Notes: generated from the sequence alone by a model not told the origin. A stretch of DNA of 64,000 nt from Ophioderma brevispina (GCA_023653785.1 JAMKCH010005473.1:1-64000), one strand, 5' to 3'; positions 1-11,880 are shown, counted from the stretch's first letter. Translations and numbers: made by a program.

Positions 1-997
1 AAGCGCCAAAATATATTCACCTGGTTATCCAGGAGATCTCCTGATGTGTTGTTTTTACAAGAAACACATAGTACGAAAAAGGTTGAAACAAGATGGAAAA
101 ATGAATGGAAAGGCGATATATTTTTTGGTCACGGTTCTAGTAATAGTAAAGGAGTTGCTGTGTTAATTAACAAACATGTTGATTATGATGTGAACAAGTG
201 TGTCTTGGATAGTGATGGGCGTTACATTATTATTGATGTTGTCATAAATAATAAGACCTTTGTACTTGTGAATGGGTATGCTCCAACGTGTAACATGCCT
301 AATGATCAGATAAATTTCTTTTTGGAACTGAGGAACCAAATTCACACGGTAAATAATGATGGAGATAAATATTATTGTTATCGGTGGTGATATGAACATC
401 CTGATGAATGTTTCTCTTGATAGGCATGGAGGAAACCCTCGGTATAATAATAATGTTATGTATCAAGTAAATGATATGTTAATTTTTTTGACCTCATTGA
501 TATATGGCGTGTTCGGAACCCCAATGTACGTAAATATACATGGCGACAGAACTCCCCTTTAATTCAAAGCAGATTAGATTATTGGTTTGTGTCAGATAGC
601 TTACAAGATTTTGTTAGTGATGTTAGTATTAGCCCTGCCATCAAGACTGATCATTCCGCTATTGTTTTGAATTTGACTGGTAATCATGATAATGTTCGAG
701 GTCCGTCTTATTGGAAATTTAACAATTCTTTGTGTGACGATCCGATATATTGTACCAAACTCGCTAATCAAGTTAATGTGTGGATACAGACATATTCTGA
801 GGTTGACGATGCTAGAATTTTTTGGGAGTTATTAAAATTTGAGATTAGGCATTTTACACAGATGTACAGTAAGCATAGAGCTAAGGAAAATAGAGGTGAC
901 CTCAAAAAGCTTGAAGATTTGGTTAAGAGTGCTGAAGAGGAGTTGTGCCACAATCCATCAGACGATACCAAAGAGAGGTGGGAATGTGCTTAAATTA
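1..997 (+). mobile_element. L1/Tx1-like LINE fragment, endonuclease region (copy 1)
   Basis: Part of a non-LTR retrotransposon; the window opens inside it. The conceptual translation carries the apurinic-endonuclease landmarks in order: QETHS near 58-72, a GVAVLI segment near 150-170, GDMN near 385-395, SRLDYWFVSD near 570-600 and TDHSA near 645-660. A helical linker towards the reverse transcriptase follows. Similarity to the longer copy starting at 2290 stops at about 997, where unrelated sequence begins, so the fragment is 3'-truncated or rearranged. The L1/Tx1 assignment rests on motif order and on the C-terminal zinc knuckle of the longer copy; no database comparison was made. Confidence 0.85.
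46..992 (+). pseudogene. LINE ORF2 endonuclease domain, frameshifted
   Basis: The endonuclease reading is spread over three frames: about 46-370, 356-560 and 566-992. Frame changes fall near 370 (just before the GGDMN motif) and near 480-500 (next to a T run). The expected residues (E of QETH, D and N of GDMN, D and H of TDHS) are all readable once the frames are followed, so the enzyme is recognisable but not intact. In an active element this domain nicks target DNA to prime reverse transcription. The C-terminal part, rich in charged residues, is the usual linker to the RT domain. The shifts may be real decay or sequence error. Confidence 0.8.
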
Positions 998-2289
998 ATA
1001 GGGTTGAGCGGTATTAACTAATCTCATAATCTAGGCTTGGGCGGTACTCAATACATAATATAATCAAAGTGACACTATATTCTACAATAATCACTTTTTT
1101 ATAGAAAATTATAAAAAGTATTCTATTACCCCTGTTGCCCATTATTGAAAATGCAGCGATCTGATTGGTCAGTTAGCTACCCATTGTTTTTGTAAAGGTG
1201 GGTCGCAAATGCATTTTCTTATTAAATCAATATGTTTTAGGTAATAGAATAGAAATAGACGGTTTGCAGTGTCGTCTATGGCCTCATAATGTGTCCTCGG
1301 CCGGAGGGACTTTAAAGTGATGAGCTCGGCTGCGCCTCGCCATTATTTAGAGTTTTTTTTTTCTCCCGACCTCGGACGCATTTTTTTCGTTCCGCCCATG
1401 TGACGATAATGCTCACCCGTTATTTCTTAATTATTGGTGCAGAGGTTGTTGTCTTCTGTAAACACAACATGTGCGAGTGATAATTTGTTTTAGTTGGCGG
1501 GTATATCAGGGACTGTAAGTTGTTTGAAGTTTGAAAAAGGATAAGGTTTGGCGATCCCCTTTATCTCAGGGATGTCATGAAACATTGGGGACGTGGGACT
1601 GGCTATTGTCCTGGGGTGTGCAGGGTGAAGTGCCAGCTGAGTCTTCGTGTTAGTCATGCCCACTCATGGTTGAGTTGGGATGAGTCAGCACCTTTTACCT
1701 TAGAGGTGATGGTTTGCCCCATTTTCCCTAACAACCATTTGTCTTTAAATATATATTTCTTGTACGTTAAAAATAAGAAAAGGAAGTTTTTTTTGATGTG
1801 CCATGGTTGAGAAAGAGGTATATGTAATATTACCGGCGTATGTAAACTCATAATAAACACCCCCCCCCCCCACGCGTGCTGTTGCTGGTCTTTTTTTTTT
1901 CTCGCCTCTTTTTTTAAAAAGGCTAAAAATCTTTGGTTTTATTGCAAAGAGCGTGGCACGGGGTTTTTCCTGATTTTTTGTGCTTGTGCGAAAGTCAGTG
2001 CATTTTTTTTGTATATCTCCCTTTTTTTCTTAGTGTAATTTTGTTGTGTTCTAGGACTTTTGGTTATCACGATGCGCATAATCCTGTTTGGTGAGCGCAC
2101 ATTTTTTTTTGTTTTGGTATGGTGGTGTGGTATATTGTTTGTGTGTTTATGTAAATATGACAAGGTACCGTATTATTATTGTTGTTAAATACATCAGATT
2201 TGGGTGTGCAATGAATGTTGTAAGAGTGTTTAATATGACGACTTCAAATAATAATCTCAATATGATTCATTAATTGTGAGGGCTGAATA
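998..2289. other. Non-coding, no gene seen
   Basis: No credible coding region or recognised repeat between the two LINE copies. Low-complexity pieces are present: a T-rich stretch near 1350-1390, a C run at about 1860-1871, and T runs at 1892-2040. Small open frames here show no family resemblance. Confidence 0.6.
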
Positions 2290-2948
2290 ATTTTGAAAAG
2301 CGCCAAATAATTCACCTGGTTATCGCAGGAGATCTCCTGATGGGTTTTTGTACAAAAACAATCATATGTGCGAAAAAGGTTGAAACAAGCTGAAAAACTG
2401 AATGGAAAGGCGATATATTTTTTGGTCACGGTTCTATTCTGTAATAGTAAGGAGTTGCTGTTTTAGTAACAACAAGTTGATTATGATGTAACAGTGTTCT
2501 TGGATAGTGATGGGCGTTACTTATTATTGATGTTGTCATAAATAAATAAGACCCTTTGTACTTGTGAATGGGTATGCTCCAACGTGTAACATGCCTAATC
2601 TGATCAGATAAATTTCTTTTTGGAACTGAGGAACCAAATTTTTCACACGGTAAATAATATGGAGATAATATATTGTTATCGGTGGTGATATGAACATACC
2701 TGATGAATGTTTCTCCTTGATAGGCATGGGAGGAAACCCTCGGTATAATAATAATGTTTTGTATCAAGTCAATGAGTTGTTAGATTTTTTTAATTTTTTT
2801 TTTTTTTGACCCTCATTGATATATGGCGTGTTGAACCCCCCAAGTACGTAAATATACTGATGGCGACAGAACTCCCGCTTTAATTCAAGCATATTAGATT
2901 ATTGGTTTGTGTCAGATAGCTTACAAGAGTTTGTTAGTACGTTAGTAT

Positions 2949-3890
2949 ATTGTCCGGTTCACTTAACTTAGATTCCGGTTTTTAATTATTATTTTTCCAA
3001 AAATATACGTTTTGGGAAAAAATCACGAAAGAAAAGTGGTTATTTCATCATTGGACCCAACAAGATCGTTGGGCTCCAACTTGAAAACAATTTCCTTCTT
3101 TGGAATTTATTATTCATTTACAACTTGATTTTTATTGACAAACGACAACAAACTGCGTCCAGGTGAATATTGACTTTAAAAAAAATAAACCTGAAACTTT
3201 TAATTGCAGACCTCATTCACGAACTAGGGGCGCTCCAAAGGCATGTTACTGAGCACTTATTGATGTCTTTGACCTTAGCTTTGGTTTCAGGTGTGTTTGC
3301 GCGTGCATTATGCATGGGCATTTAAATGAAATCGTTGAATACTTGTTTCAATAGAGGTCCTCCTGTTGTATTCAATTCAATTGGTTACGAACAAAAGAAT
3401 CACATAGCTCTCATGGAATGCCGCCCCATAAAAAAGCGCCTTCAATTAATACCCGTTTGGAACCGTTGGATATCTCCACCGTTTGTATTGCAAAAATTCG
3501 CTACCATAAAGGTTCGGATTTTGTCTGTTGAACAACGTTGGCTTTATTCATTTCATATACCAATAGGTGGCGACACTAAGGCCTATTGATCAGTGAATCA
3601 TCTCTTCTGACGAAAACTTTTACTAGTACTAAGTGGAGTCAATGGAACCTTCCACAAAACGTTATTATTAATGGTACCAAACCTTATTACATCATTTTTC
3701 AAAACGAGGGTGAACTACCAAAATTTCAATAGATTATGGAAGGCTTTAAATGTCTCATATTCCTTTGTCTGTAAAAAACGTCTTAGGTCCCAAAGATACC
3801 CAACAACTTTCTCTTCGTGATTTATTTCGAAACGTAATCTTTATTGAAAATAATTCATTAAAACGTACATCTAAGTTAATTGAACAGAAG
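2949..3890. mobile_element. Inverted-repeat insertion inside the LINE
   Basis: Absent from the corresponding place in LINE copy 1 (near position 630), so an insertion. The two ends are inverted copies: TTAACTTAGAT appears near the left end (about 2961-2971) and in reverse complement near the right end (about 3870-3880). Diverged similarity continues inward for roughly 140 bp, including a shared TACGTTT...AAATCACGAA stretch. AGTAT occurs at 2944-2948 and 3889-3893 and may be a 5-bp target duplication. A 87-codon open frame at 3326-3589 and a shorter one near the right end match nothing I recognise. Probably a non-autonomous DNA transposon; superfamily unknown. Confidence 0.6.
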
Positions 3891-4749
3891 TATCAGCCCT
3901 GCCATCAAGACTGATCATTCCGCATTGGTTTTTGATTTGACGGAACCATGAATAATGTTCGATGTGGTCTCGTCTTATTGGAATTTAACAATCTTGTGTG
4001 ACGATCCGATATATTGTACCAAACTCGCTAATCAAGTTAATGTGTGGATACAGACATATTCTGAGGTTGATGATGCTAGAATTTTTTGGGAGTTATTAAA
4101 ATTGAGATTGGCTTTACAACAATTGTACAGTAAGCATAGAGCTAAGGAAATGAGATGAACCAAAAGCTTGAAGATTTGGTTACGAGTGCTGAAGAGGAGT
4201 TGTGTCACAATCCATCAGACGATACCAAAGAGAGGTGGGAATGTGCTAAAATTAATATGAAGCTAATAATTGCATATGTACCCAGGGTATATTATTAGAT
4301 CACGGTCTGATTGGGTGGAAACAGGCGAGAAAAATTCGAGTATTTTTTGAATTTAGAGAATAAAAATACAACAAAGGAGTACAAATCCGATCTGTTATTG
4401 AGCAGAATGGTGAACAATATTCTAACCCAAAGATGGTGTCCAGTAAAATCAAAGATGTTTATACATTTGTACTCTGAAAAGGAAGTTAATCTTCATGCGA
4501 CGAGTCTTCTCGTTTTTTTCTTAACTCACCAGACATACCAAAGTTAACTGAGGTGGAGTGTCAATCTTGTGAAGATTTCCTCTCTGTTGATGAATGTTTC
4601 AGGTATTAATACATTTAAACAAATGATAAAGCTCCTGTCAATGAATGGCTTAACTGCCTTTTTTATAAATCTTTTTTGGCACCATTTTGGAGTATTTTTG
4701 GTAATTTTTTTAAATATGTCTGCTGAATGGGTGAGTTTTGAGTCATAGC

Positions 4750-5900
4750 CAGAAGGCAAGGGGTAATCACCCTGATTCCCAAAAAGGGTAAGATAAGAGG
4801 AAAGATAGCTTAATTATGTTCATCACACCTTTTTAAATGTAGACCTTAAGATTGGGTCAAAAGCTATTGCTTCTATGATGTAGTTACTGTTCTTGTATCT
4901 TCCAACCTGATAGGGAAAAGAACAATCACATTTTGTGAAGACCGTGTTATTGGTGATGGCCGTTTAGCACTGCAGCTGATTCTATATTTCACTAAACAGA
5001 ATAACTTCCTTGTATTCTTCTATATTGAATTTAGAGAAGGCTTTGATTTGTTTGATCATAGGTACCTTTTTAAAAAGTACTTTGGATTTTTATTTGTTAC
5101 TCTTCTCTTAAAATTTGGATTAAATTATTTTATAAAGGCTATTGTCCAGTTGGTGTAATGAACATTGCCCTTACCAGGGATTTTAAAGATTAAGAGGGTC
5201 TCCGTCAAGGCGGTCCTAGCAGTTGTTATTGTTTGTTTTGGCCACTGAATTGCTAATTATGATATACATTAAATAGTTGTAATGATATCCGGGGCATAGA
5301 AATAAATAATAGGTGCAAATTAAAGTATCGTGTTACGCTGATGACCATGACTTGTTTTGGTACATGATGTAGCACATCTGCTGAAAATCTTTGAAGTACT
5401 TCAGAATTTCAGAAGTGTTTAAGTTGAAGGTGAATTAGAAAGACAAATGCTATGTGGATAGGTGCTGATAGGCAAAAACAAACAGCGTCAATAAACCACG
5501 CCGTGTAAATGGATTACTGTTGAATAATATCTGGGTATTCAGTTTACATAAATGATCATCTTCTATGTTCTTAAATTATGATGATAAAGTGAGGAGTCTT
5601 ATTCAGTAATTTCACTTCACTTTGGGAAACAAAGAGAATCTTACCCCCATAGGAAGATTGTGATAGAAAACAATTGGACTTTCCAAATTTTTTTTAATAT
5701 TTCTTTCTTCCATTATTGGTATGCCTGACTCAGTCCAGAAGAGGATAAATAAGGTTATATATCGTTTTATTTGGAACGGCCCTGATAAGGTGTAAGCGTG
5801 TAGTTTTGAAAATGCGACTTACGAGTTTGGTGGCCCTTAAAATGATTACCTCAAAAGTGCAGAATTCGTTCACAAAAACTTAATGTGGATTAAGCGGCTA
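4750..5900 (+). pseudogene. LINE reverse transcriptase domain, heavily frameshifted
   Basis: RT landmarks can be read across frames: a VITLIPKKGK segment near 4762-4792 (finger region), a RQGDPLS-like segment near 5195-5225, LATELL near 5235-5260, and YADD encoded by tacgctgatgac near 5333-5344 (catalytic aspartates). Further on come the thumb-like 'GL.LN..KT..MWIG' region near 5410-5465 and 'PDSVQKRINKVIYRFIWNGP' near 5725-5785, which is typical of L1/Tx1 proteins. No continuous reading frame remains. It is the middle of the element whose endonuclease starts at 2290. Confidence 0.75.
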
Positions 5901-7489
5901 CTCTTGCCGATTCAGGCGGGGTGGAAGGATATTATGGGCACACTAATTGTCACGTGTAGGGGTCTGGGTTTCTTTAAATGTAATTATTTTGATATGTCAA
6001 AAGTCGTACTTGATATTTTTCCATTTTATAGAGATGTTCTATCCCTATGGGGTAGTTTTATGTCTAGGTTCACCAACTGTGCAACTTCTATTTAAAAATC
6101 CAAAAATTTGGAATAATATTGGTCCTGTAATTATAAAAAAATCGCTGATGCAGGTATTAATAAGATCAGTGATATTTGATGAGTCTGGTAATATAATTGA
6201 TTTTGATGTCCACACTGGTGGGTAGAACACATTTTCTTAAAATGGTAATGGTTTAAACTTTTGTGCAATCCCCAAAAATTGGCGTGATCAAGGTGAAGTT
6301 CAAAAATTTGATGTGTTGGCAGATGTCAGTTTAGGGTGTTACCTGAATAAAACCAATATTTTATTAAATATATATATAATATATTAAATTCACGCAATTT
6401 TTATATCATTTTTAATTCAAAGAGCTTTGTTGAACCTGTGAGCACTTACAAGTTTGTAGAGGGACTATAAGGTTAGATGAGGACTGTATAGATTTATTTA
6501 GTCCCCTTTCAAGGCTACGCGTGACCTGTAGCTGAGGGCTACAGTACCGTATTACACACAGTATTCTGGCTACAAATAAGACCCCCCAACAAAGTAACGC
6601 AGCCATGTCTAAATACCCCCATAGGGTACAAACCATTGGTCTATACACGAAAACATAAACTTATTCAATAGTTTTCTTTTTATTTCGTAAATTTTGATAC
6701 CCTTCTTGTCCCCTTGCGATCAATATTGCCACACAATACCCTGAGAAGAAAATCTCTCCCTTTTTAAAAGTTGCAATCAAAGGTCTAGCCATATTGATTT
6801 GCCATTCAGTGAAAGACCCAGCCATTTTCCCGTGGAGTGTGTGTCACTTCATGCATGGTTGTGTATTGTAACCTTGTAATCATGTCTATATTTGTAACTT
6901 TGAAAATGTGACACATTTTCGTAAAATGGACATTGTGTTGGCGATATTGATCACAACGAGGCAAGAAAGGTGTCAAAATTTGCAGAACAAAACAGACTAT
7001 TGATATCATTTTATGTTTTTGTTCAGAGACCAATGGTTTGTAACTTATGTGGGTATTTAGACATGCTGCGTTACTTTTTTTGGGGTCTTTAGTTACCTGT
7101 ATACAATAGGGGTAAGGGACAATGGCACATGTGCTTATTGTGATGAGAATGAAACTATTGATCATTTGTTTGTACATTGTGACATTGTTAATACTTTCTG
7201 GGATGATGTGATAACTAGAGTTACCTTTTTGCCAGTTTTGAGCTCTTTTGAAAAATTGTACGGGTATATTGGCACTGCTGATAATTCTGTTTTGATTAAC
7301 CAAGTCCTTCTTATTGCTCGTCAGTGTATTTATACTTGCAAATGTACTGGTAAAATTCCAACCTTTACTTTTTTTAAGAATTGGTTGAAGATTACAATGT
7401 GTCTGGAAGAAGCTATTGCCCGAAAGGGTGATAGAATAGAGTTTCATATAACGAAGTGGAGTCCTCTGATGAATATGAATTTCGTTTAG
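5883..7489 (+). pseudogene. LINE ORF2 C-terminal region with zinc knuckle, split by a MITE
   Basis: Open stretches at 5883-6095 and 7166-7489 carry the carboxy-terminal part of an L1/Tx1 protein. A CAYC...HLFVHC pattern (CX2C...HX3-4C type) is encoded near 7130-7190. Leading into the 6579-7089 insertion the frame reads RILATN-like, and after it YLYTIGVRDNGT. Joining the flanks at the duplicated TA gives one continuous frame, which supports a clean insertion into a once-coding element. The domain ends with the stop at 7487-7489, and the 3' untranslated region follows. Confidence 0.75.
6579..7089. mobile_element. MITE with long inverted arms and TA duplication
   Basis: About 511 bp, almost entirely a large hairpin. 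The arm at 6579-6800 is repeated in reverse complement at about 6870-7089 with roughly 80-85% identity by eye. Shared blocks include AAGTAACGCAGC, ATGTCTAAATACCC and TACAAACCATTGGTCT. Ends are AGACCCC and GGGGTCT, and TA at 6577-6578 is repeated at 7090-7091. A TA duplication fits the Tc1/mariner superfamily. Position and frame show insertion into the LINE coding region. Long antisense open frames here are a by-product of the hairpin. Confidence 0.8.
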
Positions 7490-7904
7490 GTATAGAAGCA
7501 ATTTCACTCACTTTCTCACCAAGAGTTTTTTGGTCTGGTAATGCATCCTTGTGCGTTGAACTTTTGTATCTGTAGAGTGAAACTTTGAATAGTATTGAGT
7601 GTAGTCTTTTTGATGAGTGCGCTCACTCTCAGTTTTAAGTTCAGTGTGCAAGTTGTAAGGTTCGGGAGCAATTTTCTCTTGACTGGGGTGAGTGAAATTG
7701 CTGTATTTTTCTGTACATGTATATCCTCATTGCTGTTGTGTTTAACTATAATATTGCTGTACCTTGCCTTGTATTTGTGTTTTGTACATCTTTGTTGTGT
7801 AGTTTAAATAAAAAACCCTTGAGAGTATGAAATACAAAAAAAAAAGAGTAGTTTGTCCTAGCATAAGTTTTAGATCTAGAAAAATGCATGACTGCACACG
7901 TCAA

Positions 7905-8118
7905 GGCATTATTAGGAAGTTTGTTTTGGACAGACCAAGCATAAAGTGTGTCTAAATCATCGTGCAGATTTATATGGTCAAGTCCATACAGGTCTTAGCA
8001 ATGTTTGGTCATCTGCAAATTGAAAAAGGAAAGAAGACATATCAAGAACAATATCACCGACAAAAATAAGAAGAAAAAAATCGGCCCAAGCACAGAACTC
8101 CACTCTCATACGAAGGAA
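7905..8118 (-). pseudogene. Reverse transcriptase fragment, CR1/Jockey-like LINE
   Basis: Read on the minus strand this encodes a GSVLGPIFF-like segment (near 8083-8105) followed by an F-x-GDI segment and QFADDQTLL (near 7995-8021). This is the order of RT motifs 4 and 5, with the catalytic FADD. One frameshift lies between the two motifs and stops follow. It belongs to a different LINE from the preceding + strand element, because its RT motif style is CR1/Jockey rather than L1/Tx1. Only about 200 bp can be supported. Confidence 0.6.
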
Positions 8119-8344
8119 ATATTACCAGTGAAAAAACCGCATCATGTTGGAACATTAGACGAGTTGTCTTACGCCATGCGGTGAGTAAAACAGACCAATT
8201 CTTAACCCCGAACCCTCAGGGATCCCTTTTAGGGGCCTCTATATGCAGGAAATACGTCGGGCCTATTCTTCACCCGAGCCCGCAGGAGGCAAATATCTCA
8301 AAGGACATGTAGTATAGTCCCTGAAAAAGAAATACACATACTAC

Positions 8345-9745
8345 GTGGAAAAAATTGTTATTGAGCTGATTTTTTTCACCAGACATGCAGAATACATCAT
8401 ATAACAACATATCCAAAATCCCCATGAATCCCCTTTGGGGAAAAAATTGTATCCAAGATGACCGCCCAAATAGCTGACATTGCATATAATTAGCTATATC
8501 TTGGCTTCTCAAATAGATGTGTTGATGATTTTTAGTGTAAATCTAAATTATCCATGTTTTCCTTTATGTTGAAATTCAAAATGGCCGCCATTACATATAA
8601 TTTGCTTTATCTCAACTTCAGAACAAGGAAAAGAGGGATAAAGAAACAAACAACTCAATTATATCTAAATAAATATATATAAGCGAATAATAAAAATGAC
8701 AAGAAACAATTATATATGAATAAATATAAATAAGTGAATAAATAAAAAGATATAAATAAATAAAGAGAAATTTTGTAAAAGAGACGGGTACAAAAGACGC
8801 AACCTGAATTATGTAATAGGAAGTCCTCTTGAGGTGTTTTCACACCCAAATGTTATTTCTCCCATTTCTGGGATTCATCTTTATATATTTCTTTCACACT
8901 CCAGTTTCCATTTCTGGTACTTGGTTGTAAAAATAGAAATATATATGGCCTATTCTATGCCCATTTCTGGCAAGACGTACGTGTGTAGGCCTATAATTAA
9001 TCTGCGGTTATGTGAACAATATACGAAAACTGCATTATACTAACTTTTTTAAAACCATTCTTTCGAATTAGTATTATATTGAGCGGCATACTGGTTCTCA
9101 TTGTGCAGTTTAGGGAAATTGCATTCTGATTAAGTTCAATAACATAACACTCAAGTCATTCTTTCGAATAGACTAAAGATGAATTAAAATTACTACTATT
9201 TGGTAATTAGAACAATCCCTTTTCGGCTTTATTGCTTTTAAACAACCCTCCTATATATGCGACAGTTTGGCCGAGCTTCCTTGCAGGAAAACTGCAAAGG
9301 AAAGTATATGTCAGTGAGAAGATAATTATATGTAATGCCAGCGAATTGGCAGCCATTTTGGTGGCCATTTTGGATTTTTGAGTTAAAGAAAACATCAATG
9401 ATTTAAATTTAAACAAAAAAATTCGTTGAACCTCAAAAACATATTCAAAAACATGGGATATAGCTAATTATATAAAATGTCGGCCATTTTGGATTTTGGC
9501 GTGAAGGAAGTCATCGGTGATTTAGATTTGTACATAATTGGCTTCTTTGACCCCCAAAACATATTCAAAAACACTAAAATCATGAACATCTACTTTAAAA
9601 CCTGAGGTATAGCTAATTTGGCGGCCATCTTGGATAAAAAATTTTCCCCAAGGGGGATTTATGGGGATTTTGGATATGTTGTTGTATGATGCATTCTGCT
9701 TATCTGTTGCAAAAATCAGCTCAATACAATTTTTTCCGTGTCAAA
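8345..9745. repeat. Long inverted repeat with GATGGCCGCC-type motifs
   Basis: The left arm (8345-8620) matches the right arm (about 9340-9745) in reverse complement. Shared blocks include TTGAGCTGATTTTT, CATATCCAAAATCCCCAT and AAATCTAAAT. The right arm holds two diverged tandem units of about 150 bp, each with a CCAAAATGGC-type motif. The spacer (8621-9339) holds an A/T-rich stretch rich in AAAT (8643-8775) and no gene. The structure resembles a large fold-back or MITE-type element. No target duplication was found. Confidence 0.65.
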
Positions 9746-10030
9746 AGCCCCAGGACCACCTAATGGAAATAAAATCATTTGGCACCAAATGGATATTAGA
9801 CCTGCCTGTTATGTGGGCTCCAAGTTGTTATAGTCTACCATGTATTTTTCATCAACTGTATTAGGTCAGACCAGTGTTTTTTTGGTTGTGTGGTTTTGTT
9901 GGTCCCTAGTATTTTCGTCTTTCACTTTGCTTCAACCATGCCTGTGACGTCACTTCTGCATCAAGTCCCACAGCATTTCATTCCTTTCTTCATTTATTTA
10001 AAAATATTGAAGATTGAAGATTATTGAAGA
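9746..10030. other. Non-coding, no feature seen
   Basis: Links the inverted repeat to the tandem array. Single GGACCACCTAATGG and ATATTAGACC-like words near 9750-9800 suggest stray units of the following tandem repeat. Nothing else was seen. Confidence 0.5.
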
Positions 10031-10395
10031 TTGGACCAATGGTATTAGACCAGAGGGTATTAGACCAGATGGCTATTAGACCAGATTGCTATTAGACTCA
10101 ATTGGGTATTAGACCAATGGATATTAGACCAAATGGATATCACTAGATTGATCTTTAGACCAAAGGTAAATTAGACCAAATGGTGGTTTTTGTGGTTATT
10201 AGACCAAATGTAGTAGACGAAATGGGTATAGACTAGATGGGCATTAGCCAAATGGATATATTAGACATTCTGGTTTGTTAGATAAGTTGAATGTTAGACT
10301 AAATGGCTTTAGACAAATTGGTATAGACAATATGGGCTTAGACGAATTGGAGTTAGAAGACCAAATGCTATTAGACCAAATGGAATTAACAAAAA
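10031..10395. repeat. Degenerate tandem repeat, unit about 17 bp (ATTAGACCAAATGG)
   Basis: About 20 imperfect copies of a 14-18 bp unit whose consensus is close to ATTAGACCAAATGGNT. Early copies read ATTAGACCAGA, later ones ATTAGACCAAATGG and TAGACAAATTGG. Spacing varies, so it is a decayed minisatellite and not a recent expansion. Confidence 0.9.
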
Positions 10396-10990
10396 TGGCA
10401 AAACCCCCTTTATTAATCTTCAAAAGGAATTAATATTCACACAAATCTCACCATTACTCCTGATGTGTAAATAAAAGGGTTGCCTCAGCGCTACTGACTG
10501 TACTATGGACTAACCCTTATCAATATCCTAAACACGGGAAGATCTTGTAGTCTTGCTCTGGCAACAGTGATTGGGGTTGTATTTGTCATATCACTTGGCA
10601 TATTGTATAAAAGATACTCATTTATTAAGCAGTAGTTTTTGAAATATTAAAGAAAATTTTTTTGTAACTTGAAATCTTAAGTTTACAAAGGCATCATGAT
10701 ATTGTTCATATTCTCACAAACACAAGTGTTTAATGTATGTAATCCCATCGAATGGAGAAAAAGGGTGTGCTTTACAAAACCTCCCATATCTAGCCTATTT
10801 TCAGTCCGATTTCTTTCATTTTTCAACACATGAAAGTATATTTAGTGGTTTTATAAAAACAACACAAATCTATGAATACAGTGATTGCATTACTGTCAAA
10901 TCATATTTTTTTCACGTAGTATTATATAATTGCCAGTCATCATCTTACTCTGAATCAGCTAACCGTATTAAAATTATGGTATACTTGCGA
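10396..10990. other. Non-coding, no feature seen
   Basis: AT-rich sequence without recognisable repeats. The open frame at 10733-11032 shows no family similarity, and its last part runs into the next repeat, so I do not call it a gene. Confidence 0.5.
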
Positions 10991-10997
10991 GGTGAAA

Positions 10998-11240
10998 GGA
11001 AATATGGTCCGGCAGGATTCCGGGCTCCATAGACTCCACGGAATAAGCGTTAAAAACTAATGTTGCTTGTAGAGTCCATACTGATCGATTGCCCGATTGA
11101 TGATTTTTTTACATAGGTGAGGTCAACGCCGGGCAACGACCAAAGCACTGCCCGGCAGTATGCGTGAGCATCTGCAGGGCTTGTGCTTTTTGCGCTCAAT
11201 AAGGGCGTGATAACGGCTAATTGAATGCTGTAACTGTATG
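10998..11240 (+). repeat. Diverged copy of the CACACCGGTGTG repeat family
   Basis: Shares the blocks GTCCGGCAG, GGGCTCCATAGA, CGGAATAAGCGTTAAA and ATCGATTGCCC, in the same order as the better copies at 11692 and 12787. The terminal CACACCGGTGTG palindromes are missing. Another piece with TATTGTTCACCATTG lies at 11310-11365. Confidence 0.6.
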
Positions 11241-11691
11241 GCATATTCTTTGCACCTCTAACAATATGTCAGTCGACCATGTTTTGTAAACATTGATGTC
11301 ACCTCATCTATTGTTCACCATTGGCTGGGGACTGTGAGATCGGCGGACCATAGTCTCCTGCCACAACCTGATCAATACGGATGCACGCACCCCATGATTT
11401 TTTATAATTTGGAAAGAGGGGATTTTGGGCTTTAAGATGCACTATTAATTACCACACAATTGGTGAAGTTTGGTTGCGCTTTTTACGCACTGTCAGATAT
11501 TCATATATTCATTAAACCGGAAGGTCAGTCAGTTTGTTAGATATACAGCCAGCATTAAGCACTGGTGTTCCCACCACTAGTACGGCGGCTCGCATTACTG
11601 GCATCGAGGAAGGTCGAATCACTTCAATTATCAGAAAACGGTCAGTTGCTGACGTGGGGGAGTAGGCTATGAGATGCGGTTACATGTGACG

Positions 11692-11880
11692 TCACACCGG
11701 TGTGAAAGTAATCATTGTCCGGCAGTATCATAGTCCGTCGTGCTCCATATACTACAACGGAATAAAGCGTGAAACTTAAATGTTGCGTGAAGAGTCACCC
11801 TGATCAATTGCTCTATTGTTCACCATTGTTCCCGGACGATGAGCCCGGAGGACTATTACCTGCCACAACAAAAAACATCC
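11692..11880 (+). repeat. CACACCGGTGTG-ended repeat unit
   Basis: Begins with CACACCGGTGTG (11692-11703). The interior has ATCATTGTCCGGCAG, CGGAATAAAGCGT, TATTGTTCACCATTG and CCCGGAGGACTAT, and it ends near CTGCCACAAC. The order of blocks matches the unit at 12787-12979 and, reversed, 36352-36537. Short, non-coding, with palindromic ends: a MITE-like repeat. Confidence 0.7.

Larger units (their letters stand above)
2290..7845 (+). mobile_element. L1/Tx1-like LINE, long degenerate copy with two nested insertions
   Basis: Repeats the sequence of 1-997 (2290-2948 and 3891-4258) and runs on through the reverse transcriptase, the C-terminal region and the 3' end. It is interrupted at 2949-3890 and 6579-7089 by inverted-repeat elements. 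The 3' end is marked by AATAAA at 7807-7812 and an A run at 7836-7845, as expected for an L1-type element. Against copy 1, the 2290-2948 part differs mainly by 1-4 base insertions and deletions and very few substitutions, pointing to sequencing error in this stretch. The RT part is broken in many places. Confidence 0.85.

Noticed and set aside
3326..3589. 87-codon frame as a gene inside the 940-bp insertion
   Set aside because: No family recognised. The insert looks like an inverted-repeat element and the stretch is in a region of doubtful base accuracy.
6806..7507. 233-codon open frame on the minus strand
   Set aside because: It runs antisense across the hairpin MITE and the LINE C-terminal coding region. 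The + strand reading has the recognisable zinc knuckle.
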